Source: CAYWXK01 sp964462515
GTDB lineage: Bacteria; Planctomycetota; Phycisphaerae; Sedimentisphaerales; Anaerobacaceae
Assembly: GCA_964462515.1 (NCBI GenBank)
Contig: CAYWXK010000002.1
Location: 1 to 64,000 of the forward strand
DNA length: 64,000 nucleotides
Direction: 5' to 3'
The notes beneath the pieces are model-generated. The model made no database searches. It worked only from the letters and a program-made list of their open reading frames with translations, and was not told where the DNA came from. Position 1 is the first letter of the stretch; every line of letters starts with the position of its first letter. Made by a program: the position numbers and the translations under genes. Positions 51,053-59,365 of the stretch are shown here, piece after piece.

Positions 51053-52246
51053 TCACTTTCTGCTTCCATTGCTAATTTGATAAATATGCGTGTCCCATGG
51101 CTTAAAATGGTCTTTGAAAATACCATTTTTCAAATTGAGCGTCCGATTTTCACCAAGCACCTCCACTGTCCTTTCACCCTCAAAATGCGGGACATCGAAT
51201 GTTGCGATTGCGTGGCCATCTCGCATTCCCACTGTGAAAAGATAAGTCCGCCCTTCATGCGTCTTTACCATAAGCGCTATAGGAACATCATTATTGTCCG
51301 ATGATACCCTTGCCCCTTTCTCGATGGTCGGGCTGTTCAGCACCGGCGCAAGGTCGGTAATCTGGCGGTTTATCTGTGTTACAGCCGAAAGCATATTTGG
51401 GTCGCTGAGAAGTGCAGACTCATTGAACTTCGGCTGCCACTCGTGGACAAAGTAAATCAGTCCCATCGAGCCATGTATGATTGACATCCACACCTCGCAT
51501 TTGACTTGCTGAGGTGTGGGCTTAATTTTCGGGTTTTGTATCCGCGTGCACTCAATACAGTTCCATACAACCTTCCTGCCTTCAGTCCAGCTCACAAGTC
51601 GCTCCACTCCTCTGGCAACGAACCACAGGTTGCCCGCGACCTGTGGATTTGGATGAACAGCCGGATAGATGTCAAAGGAGGGAATGTCGCAGCCCTTTAT
51701 ATATTGCAGGTAATCCTCCGGGTGATTTGTGCGAACACCTCGGCCATGCCAGCCATCCCATGCGACACCCTGGCCCAGGTTCAAAAGCACCGGCCGCGTA
51801 GAATCGGCATTACGAATCTTCTGATAGTCCTCGACAATCCTTTCTGGCGGAATCGGCGGACCGTAACCTTTGCCATCACCCAGCGATTGGGCATTGTCCG
51901 GCTCATCCCCGTGCATCCAGCCGATAATCGTCGGGTCATCAATGTGTTTCAGCCCCACTTGGTTTTGATGGCAGACAACTTTCATCCCGGCGTTTTTCAG
52001 GTCTGTAAGCTGTTGTTCGGTAGGCCCTCTCCACAAACCTACATACGTATTAAAACCGGCAGTTTTATAACTCCCTGCTTTACTGGGGTTTTGCAGCCAC
52101 ACACATATCGGGAAAAAGTTGACATCATGCGGAGGGCCGTTCTTCCAGGTTGAATAGGGATTAGCGGCGACCATCTGCTGACAAAAAACCGTAACGGCTA
52201 TTGCAACAATAGTAAAGCAACTCGGTACAAAACCATTTGTCCTCAT
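51053..52246 (-). CDS. Exported TIM-barrel glycoside hydrolase-like protein
   Basis: This 397-residue protein has a signal peptide (residues 1-28, TIVAIAVTVFCQQMVA). The rest suggests a beta/alpha barrel: VNFFPICVWLQNPSKAG, WMHGDEPDN, CDIPSFDIYP, VVWNCIECTR, CEVWMSIIHGSMGLIYFVHEW. GDEPDN and IECTR hold Glu residues at the usual acid/base and nucleophile spots of GH42-like barrels. A short beta domain ends the protein. The exact family is not certain. It lies 39 bp from the end of the molybdenum hydroxylase gene on the same strand. Confidence 0.65.
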   Translation of the reverse strand: MRTNGFVPSCFTIVAIAVTVFCQQMVAANPYSTWKNGPPHDVNFFPICVWLQNPSKAGSYKTAGFNTYVGLWRGPTEQQLTDLKNAGMKVVCHQNQVGLKHIDDPTIIGWMHGDEPDNAQSLGDGKGYGPPIPPERIVEDYQKIRNADSTRPVLLNLGQGVAWDGWHGRGVRTNHPEDYLQYIKGCDIPSFDIYPAVHPNPQVAGNLWFVARGVERLVSWTEGRKVVWNCIECTRIQNPKIKPTPQQVKCEVWMSIIHGSMGLIYFVHEWQPKFNESALLSDPNMLSAVTQINRQITDLAPVLNSPTIEKGARVSSDNNDVPIALMVKTHEGRTYLFTVGMRDGHAIATFDVPHFEGERTVEVLGENRTLNLKNGIFKDHFKPWDTHIYQISNGSRK

Positions 52247-52285
52247 ATAAGAACTCCTCTTATCAAAACAGACTCTCCGGGGGTG

Positions 52286-54490
52286 CTATGCCAACGCTTT
52301 CTTAATGCGCTCGGGGCTGACCGGCAGTTGAAATACCCTGGCGCCGACGGCATCATAGACGGCATTGGCAATTACCGCGCCCATAGTAATAATGGCCGGC
52401 TCGCCGCCTCCCTGGGCCGGCTGGTCTTTCAGGTCGAGTATAACCGTCTCGATTTTCGGCACCCAGGAGAAACGAGGCAACTGATATGTATCGAAGTTCA
52501 CATCGAGAATTTTTCCACCCTTAAAGTGAATGTCCTCCATCAGGGCATAGCCAAGTCCCATTGTGATGCAGCCTTCAATTTGTATTCTGGCTCCTTCGGG
52601 ATTAATTACCAGGCCCATATCCTGAGCACAGACCACTCGCTTGACCTGAACATTTCCTGTCTGCTTATCCACGCTGACCTCAGCAATCGTGGCCACATAA
52701 GTCCCCGAATCCGTTCCGCACGCGACGCCTACTCCCCTACCGCTGGGGGCAGCCGAACCGATCCCGCCGAATTTCTCGGCTGCTGCTTTAAGAACTCGTA
52801 TCGCTCGCTCATCCTGCAGATTCTTCAAACGAAATTCCACAGCGTCCATTTTGGCTTTAGCAGCCATTATGTCTATCTGGGACTCTCGTGCGAACGTATT
52901 GGTGTTATTGGCCGGCGCACGCCAGGCGCCGGTGGCGAAGGGATGGACACTGCCGGAACCTCCAATGCTTGCGGTGCGATGATGCGGTATGTTATAGAAT
53001 TGCTGGGAGCCGCGCTCACCGGCAAAATAGACGCCGTAGTCCCAGAGAACGATTGAACCATCCTTTGTGATTCCCGACTTTATCTTGACAACTGCTGCAG
53101 GCCGAAATGTGTCGTAGAAAAATTCCTCTTCACGGCTCCAGGCAACCTGGACAGGTTTACCGGTTATTTTCGCCAGTTTTGCCGCTTCAATTGCCTGCCT
53201 GCCGGGGCTTTTGCCGCCGAATCCTCCTCCAACAAAGGGCGTGATGACCCGCACATCATCAGCAGCAAAACCCAGGGCCTCAGCTATCTGGTTCTTGATA
53301 GGAAAAGGAGTCTGGGTTGATACCCATACCGTTGCCTTGTTGCCTTCGACTTTGGCTAAAGCTGTATGTGTCTCCATAGCAGCGTGTGCCTTGTATCCGT
53401 CAAAGTATGTTTGTTCTATCACAATGTCAGCCAGCTTCACCCCTGCCTCAAGCTCGCCGCCCTGGGCAACAACGTTTCCTTTTCCCGCTTTAGCCAGCAA
53501 ATGCTCAAATATAGTCTCGTCATCGACGTTCGCCGGAGGCACTTCAAACTCAGCCTTGACCCTTGACAGGGCATCTTCTGCCTCGTCAGGATTCTTATGC
53601 AGGACCGCAACTATGTCGCCGTCGCGAACCACCGAAGCACCTGCAACCTTTTCAGCAGCCGAAGTGTCAACACTTTTGAGCGTGGCACCATGAGCAGGGA
53701 GTCTGAGGATTTTTGCATACAGCATATCGGGCAATCTGAAATCTCCCGCATATTTGGCCTTACCGGTAACTTTTTCAAGAGCGTCCCGGCGCAAAAACTC
53801 TTTGCCCATAACCTTAAATTCGGATGGGGTCTTCAGAGCAGGTTTTTCTCTGGTATGTCTTGTGATTGTCTTGCCTTTGGCCAGGTCAGCATACGTTACA
53901 CGCTTTTCTTTCTGGTTCTTATCAAAGACCACGCCATTTTCGGCAACCAATCTGTCTGCGGGAATTTGCAAATGCTCAGCCGCCAGCTCTATCAAGATTG
54001 CTCTGGCTTCTGCACCGGCGGCTCTCAAAGGAGGACCGAAAAAACGAGTGCTCATAGAGCCAAACGTCCCCATATCCCAGGGACACAGTGAGGTATCTCC
54101 CATCACCATATCGACCGAGTCGAGCCCGACATCAAGCTCGTCAGCCAGCATCTGCGCAAGTGACGTGATGATACCCTGCCCCAGCTCTACTTTACCCGTA
54201 AAACAGGTAACTCTGCCGTCGGCCCCGATTCTCAGATATGCGTTAAAATCCTCAGGGTAGCTCCGGCCGCGGCGCTGTGCTTCAAGGATAGAGTCATCAC
54301 CTACCCAGAAAAAGACTATAATTCCGCCGCCTATAAGCTTGATAAACTCACGGCGGGACAAGTCTTTGTCAACCCCGTCAGAAAGACGGTTTTCCTTCTC
54401 CGTAGTAGGGACTACGAAGGATGAATCTTTTCTAACGGGGTCAACTGTTACATCACGAAAGTCGATGTCCATATACTGGTCGTCTTTCAT
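52286..54490 (-). CDS. Molybdenum hydroxylase large subunit (IorB/CoxL type)
   Basis: This 734-residue subunit binds the molybdenum cofactor. A Tat signal with SRREFIKLIGGG lies at residues 45-56, so it is probably exported. GKVELGQGIITSLAQMLADE, GGGFGGKSPGRQAIEAAKLA (molybdenum-site loop), GAWRAPANNTN and the C-terminal QGGGEPAIITMGAVIANAV (with the catalytic Glu) are typical. Length and order fit two-subunit isoquinoline oxidoreductase-type enzymes. Residues 17-40 come from palindrome A4, between the strong ribosome site GGGAGG and the Tat motif. The small subunit lies directly upstream. The substrate is unknown. Confidence 0.88.
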   Translation of the reverse strand: MKDDQYMDIDFRDVTVDPVRKDSSFVVPTTEKENRLSDGVDKDLSRREFIKLIGGGIIVFFWVGDDSILEAQRRGRSYPEDFNAYLRIGADGRVTCFTGKVELGQGIITSLAQMLADELDVGLDSVDMVMGDTSLCPWDMGTFGSMSTRFFGPPLRAAGAEARAILIELAAEHLQIPADRLVAENGVVFDKNQKEKRVTYADLAKGKTITRHTREKPALKTPSEFKVMGKEFLRRDALEKVTGKAKYAGDFRLPDMLYAKILRLPAHGATLKSVDTSAAEKVAGASVVRDGDIVAVLHKNPDEAEDALSRVKAEFEVPPANVDDETIFEHLLAKAGKGNVVAQGGELEAGVKLADIVIEQTYFDGYKAHAAMETHTALAKVEGNKATVWVSTQTPFPIKNQIAEALGFAADDVRVITPFVGGGFGGKSPGRQAIEAAKLAKITGKPVQVAWSREEEFFYDTFRPAAVVKIKSGITKDGSIVLWDYGVYFAGERGSQQFYNIPHHRTASIGGSGSVHPFATGAWRAPANNTNTFARESQIDIMAAKAKMDAVEFRLKNLQDERAIRVLKAAAEKFGGIGSAAPSGRGVGVACGTDSGTYVATIAEVSVDKQTGNVQVKRVVCAQDMGLVINPEGARIQIEGCITMGLGYALMEDIHFKGGKILDVNFDTYQLPRFSWVPKIETVILDLKDQPAQGGGEPAIITMGAVIANAVYDAVGARVFQLPVSPERIKKALA
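54373..54440. repeat. Family A palindrome, copy A4 (in frame, in Tat leader)
   Basis: CCCCGTCAGAAAG and TTTTCTAACGGGG bound a 68-bp element flanked on both sides by TCAA (TTGA on the coding strand). Element plus 4 bp is 72 nt, 24 codons, translated as residues 17-40 of the hydroxylase. Confidence 0.92.
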
Positions 54491-54492
54491 CT

Positions 54493-54969
54493 TCAGTTAC
54501 CTCCCTTCATTTCTTTTGCGGCGGTTTGAATAGCATCAATAATACGGGTATATGCTCCGCAGCGACACAAATTGTCTTCCATACCCTGGATAATTTCTGC
54601 ACGGGTAGGCCTGGGATTTTGATGCAGTAAGCTGTAAGCATTGAGAATCATACCAGGTGTGCAGAACCCGCATTGAAGGGCATCGTGTTTGATGAAGGCC
54701 TTTTGAAGCGGATGAAGGTCGCCGTTTTTGGATAGTCCCTCAATTGTCAGAACCTCTTTTCCGCTGACGTTTCTGACCGGATATATACAGGAGCGAACGA
54801 CCGCCTTATCCACCAGAACGGTGCAGGCGCCACATATAGCTTTTCCACAGCCGAATTTAGTTCCCGTCAGGCCTAAATCGGTCCGCAAGACCCACAGTAG
54901 CGGACGCCGGCCGTCCGTGGTCACACTTACCGATTCACCATTGAGTTTGAAAGAAATTGTCTCTGCCAT
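54493..54969 (-). CDS. Molybdenum hydroxylase [2Fe-2S] small subunit (IorA type)
   Basis: This 158-residue subunit has the plant-type cluster ligands C41, C46, C49 and C61 (FGCGKAICGACTVL) and the second cluster C100, C103, C135 and C137 (QCGFCTPGM, LCRCG). It passes electrons from the molybdenum subunit to an outside acceptor. I take the ATG at 54969 with GGGGAC upstream. Its stop is adjacent to the start of the large subunit (AACTGAAGATG), so both are made together. No FAD subunit is present, fitting an Ior-type two-subunit enzyme. Confidence 0.92.
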   Translation of the reverse strand: MAETISFKLNGESVSVTTDGRRPLLWVLRTDLGLTGTKFGCGKAICGACTVLVDKAVVRSCIYPVRNVSGKEVLTIEGLSKNGDLHPLQKAFIKHDALQCGFCTPGMILNAYSLLHQNPRPTRAEIIQGMEDNLCRCGAYTRIIDAIQTAAKEMKGGN

Positions 54970-55017
54970 AACAAGTCCCCTATTGAACAGGATACCACCG
55001 AGTATCAAATCAGTTAA

Positions 55018-55100
55018 ATTCAAAGATTAAAATGCAAAATGTAAAATTGTGGAAGATGTATTCCTTAATTTTGATTTTTGAGTTTTGATTTTTAATTTTC
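55018..55100. repeat. Family F A/T-rich inverted repeat, copy 2
   Basis: ATTCAAAGATTAAAATGCAA at the left and an inverted TTGATTTTTGAGTTTTGATT-type arm at the right. It is in the 280-bp divergent region between the small subunit gene and xdhC. No cofactor riboswitch was recognised there. Confidence 0.5.
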
Positions 55101-55253
55101 ATTTATTGCCACGCGGTTTCGATATACAATCTGCTAAGAATAATGCAGAAAGAAGTTCGGCTTCAAAGGATAGTATAATATACCCAGCAGGTATTGTCAT
55201 ACAAAAAACTTTAGGACATTATTACACGATTTAGCTAACCTCTGATTGGCCGT

Positions 55254-56390
55254 ATGGATGATATTGAGATATTTTGCAAAGCCGCGTCGGCTCTGGAAAA
55301 GGGGCAAAACATCGCCCTGGCAACGGTAATATTTACCAACGGCTCAACCCCCGGAAAACCTGGTTACAAAATGCTGGTCTTCAACGAAGGCCGGGAAACC
55401 ATCGGCACCGTAGGAGGAGGCCTGATAGAGGCCAAAATGATTGAAGAAGCCAAGAAAATACTCACCTCGCCGAATAGCCGGGTTTTCAGTTTTGATTTGG
55501 CCGCCACCCCTGACGATGAAAAGGGAATCTGCGGAGGAACAGCGGAGCTTCTTGTCGAGACTTTCGATAAGAGGACCCTGCCGTTGTTCAAAGAACTCTC
55601 GCTTGTGATTGACAATGACCAAACAGGTATGCTTCTTTCGGTTATTTCACCTGATAAACCGCCTCATAAAATATTCTTGAGGGATGTTGAACAGCTTGAT
55701 GCCGCCGATACTAACTTACCGTGGCACGGGCTTCCAGCCCGTGAAAACACGGCCAAGATGGCCGTGCCACTTATCGCAGCTATAAAAGAAGCGGCGCAGA
55801 AAGAGCAGTGTGCGACAAAAGTATCTGCAGGTGGTATGGAAGTGTTTGTAGAAAGCATCTCTAAGTTACCAGCCCTTGTCATTTTCGGCGCGGGGCATCT
55901 ATCCTACTATATTGCCGGATATGCAAAATCTGTTAATTTTAGAGTGACTGTTTGCGACGACAGGAGTGAATACGCCAACAGCCGGAGATTTCCTGATGCA
56001 GACGATATCATTGTGGATGATTTTGGTCGTATTCTTGATAAGATACGGATTGACGGCGATTCGTTCATCGTGATTGTTACACGCGGTCACAAGTTTGACG
56101 AGCTTGTCCTTGAGCAGGTTATCAAAACCAATGCACGATACATCGGGATGATAGGAAGCAAACGCAAGACACTAATGATTTTAGAACGGCTTAAACAAAA
56201 AGGCTTCCCGGAGAAACTGCTCAACAGGATTTATTCTCCCATTGGCATTTCTATCGGTGCGATTACGCCACAGGAGATTGCTTTGAGTATCATTTGTGAG
56301 CTTGTAAAGATAAGAAGGTTGGGCCACGCGCCTCAAATCGGCCATTTGGCCATATCCGGTTCAAGAAAATTAGCTGGTGAAAATTTATGA
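55254..56390 (+). CDS. XdhC-family molybdenum hydroxylase maturation protein
   Basis: This 378-residue protein helps insert sulfurated molybdenum cofactor in hydroxylases. The N-terminal XdhC/CoxI domain (about 5-150) has GSTPGKPGYKMLV and TVGGGLIEAKM. The C-terminal Rossmann domain (about 200-360) has LVIFGAGHLSYYIAGYA, VIVTRGHKFDELVLEQVI, YIGMIGSKRK and GISIGAITPQEIALSI. Between them, residues 157-172 (WHGLPARENTAKMAVP) are the translated palindrome B2 in the linker. It overlaps mocA by 4 bp and leads the cofactor operon, which faces away from the hydroxylase genes. Confidence 0.9.
   Translation: MDDIEIFCKAASALEKGQNIALATVIFTNGSTPGKPGYKMLVFNEGRETIGTVGGGLIEAKMIEEAKKILTSPNSRVFSFDLAATPDDEKGICGGTAELLVETFDKRTLPLFKELSLVIDNDQTGMLLSVISPDKPPHKIFLRDVEQLDAADTNLPWHGLPARENTAKMAVPLIAAIKEAAQKEQCATKVSAGGMEVFVESISKLPALVIFGAGHLSYYIAGYAKSVNFRVTVCDDRSEYANSRRFPDADDIIVDDFGRILDKIRIDGDSFIVIVTRGHKFDELVLEQVIKTNARYIGMIGSKRKTLMILERLKQKGFPEKLLNRIYSPIGISIGAITPQEIALSIICELVKIRRLGHAPQIGHLAISGSRKLAGENL
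55721..55770. repeat. Family B double hairpin, copy B2 (in frame)
   Basis: Identical over 50 bp to B1 at 42368-42417 and read in the same frame. It lies in the linker between the two domains of the XdhC-like protein. Confidence 0.92.
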
Positions 56391-56974
56391 TAAATGCCAT
56401 CATACTGGCTGCCGGCGAATCAAAAAGGATGGGAAAGCCCAAGCCCCTTCTACGCTTTGAAGACAAGACTTTCTTAGAGCAGATTATCTCGTTTCTACGG
56501 CGCTCTTTGATAGACAAGATTACAGTTGTTCTTGGGGCTGGTGAGGAAACGATACAAAGGTCAATCGACTTGTCAGGAATAGACGTGGTCATAAACAAGA
56601 ACTATCGGAAAGGACAATTATCTTCCCTGATTGCAGCGTTAGAAAAAGTTCCACCCGAAACCGAAGCGATACTTGTTTGTCTGGTGGATAATCCATTCAT
56701 TACTACGACGATTGTCAACCGGATTGTCGGCACTTTCAGACAGACAAAAGGAGCGATTGTGGTGCCTGTCTTTAACAATAAAAGAGGGCATCCGGCACTG
56801 TTTGCCAAATCATTATTCAAAGAGCTTGTCGATGCCCCTGAAGAACAGGGGGCACGGTCCGTCGTGTATTCCAACGAAGACAAAGTAGTTGAGGTTGAGA
56901 CGTCCGAGAGAGCGGTCTTGGTCCATATTGATACGCCGGAGGATTACAGGTCATATTTTGGAACCGGCCCATAG
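56387..56974 (+). CDS. mocA: Molybdenum cofactor cytidylyltransferase-like (MocA)
   Basis: This 195-residue nucleotidyltransferase begins MINAIILAAGESKRMGKPKP, the NTP-transferase signature. ALVCLVDNPFITTTIV-type sequence (with the metal Asp) and GHPALFAKSLFKELVDAPEEQGAR follow the MocA family. MocA makes the CMP-dinucleotide form of the cofactor required by xanthine dehydrogenase-type enzymes. It overlaps xdhC by 4 bp, which supports a role for the hydroxylase next door rather than for bis-MGD enzymes. Confidence 0.88.
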   Translation: MINAIILAAGESKRMGKPKPLLRFEDKTFLEQIISFLRRSLIDKITVVLGAGEETIQRSIDLSGIDVVINKNYRKGQLSSLIAALEKVPPETEAILVCLVDNPFITTTIVNRIVGTFRQTKGAIVVPVFNNKRGHPALFAKSLFKELVDAPEEQGARSVVYSNEDKVVEVETSERAVLVHIDTPEDYRSYFGTGP

Positions 56975-57006
56975 AGACTGCCCATCCGTAACGGCTGCGA
57001 AGAGCT

Positions 57007-58182
57007 ATGATAGAGTTGAAAGAGGCTTTGCAAATTGTTCTGTGTTCCGCTCGGTTACTCGCGAGCGAGCATACTGATATTTGTCAGGCATTGAACCGGA
57101 TACTGGCTGAGGATATAACATCGGATATCGATATGCCGCCGTTTGATAAAGCAGTCGTGGATGGCTACGCCTGCCGTCGCTCAGACCTTGCCAATACTCT
57201 TACGATTATCGAGACCATCCAGGCCGGTGTACCGCCCACAAGAGCAATCGGGCCAAACCAATGCGCCAAGATTATGACCGGCGCCGCTATCCCGCAAGGA
57301 GCCGACTGTGTCATTATGATTGAGCACACCGAAAATGTCAGCCAGAACACTATTCGATACAGAGGTAAGCAGACCCTCGACAACATTTGCCGAAAGGGAG
57401 AGGACATTAAGATAGGAGAGGTGGTTCTGAAAAAAGGAAGCCGCATCGGGCCGCAGCATATCGCAGTTGCTGCTTCGGTAGGTTATACACGGCCGCTCGT
57501 TGCAAAAAGACCGAGGGTGGCGATTATTGCAACCGGAGATGAGCTGGTCGAGCCAGCGCTCAAGCCGGGACCTTCTCAGATAAGAAACAGCAATAGTTTT
57601 CAGCTTGTCGCCCAGGTTGAGTCTGCAGGTGCTGCGGTTCGAGATTATGGCGTGGTCAAAGACGTAACAACTGAAATCGACCGCGTAGTAAGAACCGCCT
57701 TCTCAGATAATGACGTTGTTATCGTCTCAGGGGGCGTATCAGTCGGCGATTTGGACCTCGTGCCGGGGATACTCAAGCAAAATAATGTAAAATTGTTATT
57801 TGAAAAAATCGCCGTTGAACCTGGAAAGCCAACTGTATTTGGCATCTCAGACAAGACATATTTTTTTGGTCTGCCCGGCAATCCGGTATCAACATTCGTG
57901 GTATTTGAGCTTCTTGTCAAACCTTTTCTTTACAAGCTGATGGGCTATAATTACTCGCCCATTAGTGTCAGGATGCCTCTGGATAAAACTGTTGTCAGGA
58001 AGAACACAGAAAGGCAAAGCTGGATACCGGTGAATATAACGAATACAGGGACGGCGAAACCAGCGGTTTATCACAGTTCGGCTCACATTCTGGCACTGTG
58101 TAACGCAGATGGGTTAATCAGCATAGAAATTGGCACGGCCAATATCGAAAAGGGAGCGATGGTTCCTGTCAGGCTGATTTGA
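57007..58182 (+). CDS. moeA: Molybdopterin molybdenumtransferase MoeA
   Basis: This 391-residue enzyme inserts molybdate in molybdopterin-AMP. The MoeA order is visible: DIDMPPFDKAVVDGYACR (about 39-56), IMTGAAIPQGADCVIMIE (about 90-107), RVAIIATGDELVEP (about 176-189), IVSGGVSVGDLDLVP (about 239-253) and FFGLPGNPVSTFVVFE (about 287-302). Its length matches E. coli MoeA (411). It follows mocA by 32 bp, and moaA follows after 29 bp. Confidence 0.94.
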   Translation: MIELKEALQIVLCSARLLASEHTDICQALNRILAEDITSDIDMPPFDKAVVDGYACRRSDLANTLTIIETIQAGVPPTRAIGPNQCAKIMTGAAIPQGADCVIMIEHTENVSQNTIRYRGKQTLDNICRKGEDIKIGEVVLKKGSRIGPQHIAVAASVGYTRPLVAKRPRVAIIATGDELVEPALKPGPSQIRNSNSFQLVAQVESAGAAVRDYGVVKDVTTEIDRVVRTAFSDNDVVIVSGGVSVGDLDLVPGILKQNNVKLLFEKIAVEPGKPTVFGISDKTYFFGLPGNPVSTFVVFELLVKPFLYKLMGYNYSPISVRMPLDKTVVRKNTERQSWIPVNITNTGTAKPAVYHSSAHILALCNADGLISIEIGTANIEKGAMVPVRLI

Positions 58183-58211
58183 ACGGAGCTGGATTTGGGA
58201 TTTTGTGAACA

Positions 58212-59276
58212 ATGAGCCTCGTTAGAAATTTCGGATTTCGGATTCCGGATTTCGGATTTTCATCCCTGCCGCAGCACGACAGGGTGAACCCCGTTAGAAA
58301 AACGGCTTTCCTTTCTAACGGGGTGAACGTGGATTACCTCAGAGTTTCGGTTACCGACAGATGCAATCTGCGATGTATCTATTGTAATCCCTTCGGCAAC
58401 AACCGGCTTATCGAAGAGCAGGAAACCCTGAGCTTTGAAGAAATACATCGAGTAGTCAGACTGTGCGCCGAATGCGGCATCAAAAGAGTGCGACTGACAG
58501 GCGGTGAGCCGCTGACCCGAAAGAACATCGTTCGCCTGGTGCAGAAATTAGCCTACATCCAGGGCATTGAAGATTTGTCAATGACCACCAACGGAGTCCT
58601 CCTTGAACAGGTCGCTGCCCAGCTTAAAGAAGCAGGCTTGAAGCGGGTCAACATAAGCTTAAACTCACTGGAACGCCCCTGCTACAGACAGATGACCGGT
58701 TCTAATGTGCTGTCGCGAGTAATTGACGGAATGTATAAAGCCATAGAGGTTGGTCTGACCCCCGTCAGGATTAATTGCGTTGTGATAAAAGACATCAATC
58801 TTTCTCAGGTTCCAGCGCTCGCAAAGATGAGTATAAACCTTCCGGTGTCGGTCAGATTCATCGAGTATTGTCCGACCGACAAATATACAGGGCCGGCAAG
58901 CGACGGCGTGCCTAATAGTGAGGTTCGTTCGACAATTGAGTCGCGATTAGGACCGCTGTCAGGCGTTGTGCTGCCAAACTCCAGCGGGCCCGCCGTGTAT
59001 TTCAAGCTCGAAGGCTCATCTGGGACAATTGGTTTCATAAGCGGCAGGTCTTCAGTATTCTGTCATCGATGCAACCGGCTGCGGCTGACAAGCGACGGCA
59101 AAATTATGCCCTGCCTCTATTCGGCCCGTTACTATGACCTCAAGAAACTTCTCAGAAACCGCTCCAGCGACCAAGCGATTGTAACCCTGATACGTAAGAG
59201 CATCCGCCGGAAAAACCGCTGGACAAGGTTGACCGCAGCCGCCGGGAATTTTTCTATGCAGAACATTGGAGGTTGA
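58212..59276 (+). CDS. moaA: GTP 3',8-cyclase MoaA (radical SAM) with altered N-terminus
   Basis: It makes the first molybdopterin intermediate from GTP. DYLRVSVTDRCNLRCIYCNP (41-60) has the radical SAM cysteines 51, 55 and 58. TGGEPL and the C-terminal CHRCNRLRLTSDGKIMPCL cluster (about 277-295) complete the enzyme. The N-terminus is unusual: residues about 5-20 come from TTCGGAT tandem-like repeats and 26-38 (NPVRKTAFLSNGV) from palindrome A5. Without A5 it would read QHDRVNVDYLRVSV. A GTG at the right end of A5 is an alternative start. The stop TGA lies in the duplicated target of A6. Confidence 0.9.
   Translation: MSLVRNFGFRIPDFGFSSLPQHDRVNPVRKTAFLSNGVNVDYLRVSVTDRCNLRCIYCNPFGNNRLIEEQETLSFEEIHRVVRLCAECGIKRVRLTGGEPLTRKNIVRLVQKLAYIQGIEDLSMTTNGVLLEQVAAQLKEAGLKRVNISLNSLERPCYRQMTGSNVLSRVIDGMYKAIEVGLTPVRINCVVIKDINLSQVPALAKMSINLPVSVRFIEYCPTDKYTGPASDGVPNSEVRSTIESRLGPLSGVVLPNSSGPAVYFKLEGSSGTIGFISGRSSVFCHRCNRLRLTSDGKIMPCLYSARYYDLKKLLRNRSSDQAIVTLIRKSIRRKNRWTRLTAAAGNFSMQNIGG
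58289..58323. repeat. Family A palindrome, copy A5 (in frame, before the MoaA core)
   Basis: CCCCGTTAGAAA and TTTCTAACGGGG bound a 35-bp element flanked by TGAA on both sides (GGGTGAAC in longer view). Element plus 4 bp is 39 nt, 13 codons. It lies 12-14 codons upstream of the radical SAM cysteines. Confidence 0.93.
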
Positions 59277-59356
59277 CCCCGTTAGAAATTTCTAAGGGCA
59301 TTTTTTATGTCAGTATTGCTTTAAAAACCATACATAGCGTTAATTTCTAACGGGGT
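59277..59356. repeat. Family A palindrome, copy A6 (between moaA and moaC)
   Basis: An 80-bp element with ends CCCCGTTAGAAATTT / AATTTCTAACGGGG, flanked by TTGA on both sides. The left TTGA holds the moaA stop codon. The right end ACGGGG lies 9 nt before the moaC start and could serve as ribosome site. Confidence 0.93.
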
Positions 59357-59365
59357 TGAAATCTT

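Noticed and set aside
52283..53056. 257-codon plus-strand frame opposite the molybdenum hydroxylase
   Set aside because: It is an antisense shadow of a well-conserved gene, with no recognisable domain. The same holds for long opposite-strand frames at 51506-52153, 35944-36555 and 53211-53693.
54970..55253. Molybdenum cofactor riboswitch before xdhC
   Set aside because: No matching conserved stem arrangement was recognised; the region is mostly a family F repeat and A/T-rich sequence. A covariance model search would decide.
31458..59356. Family A palindromes as rho-independent terminators
   Set aside because: Several copies are inside coding sequences, cores vary, and there is no consistent T-tract.
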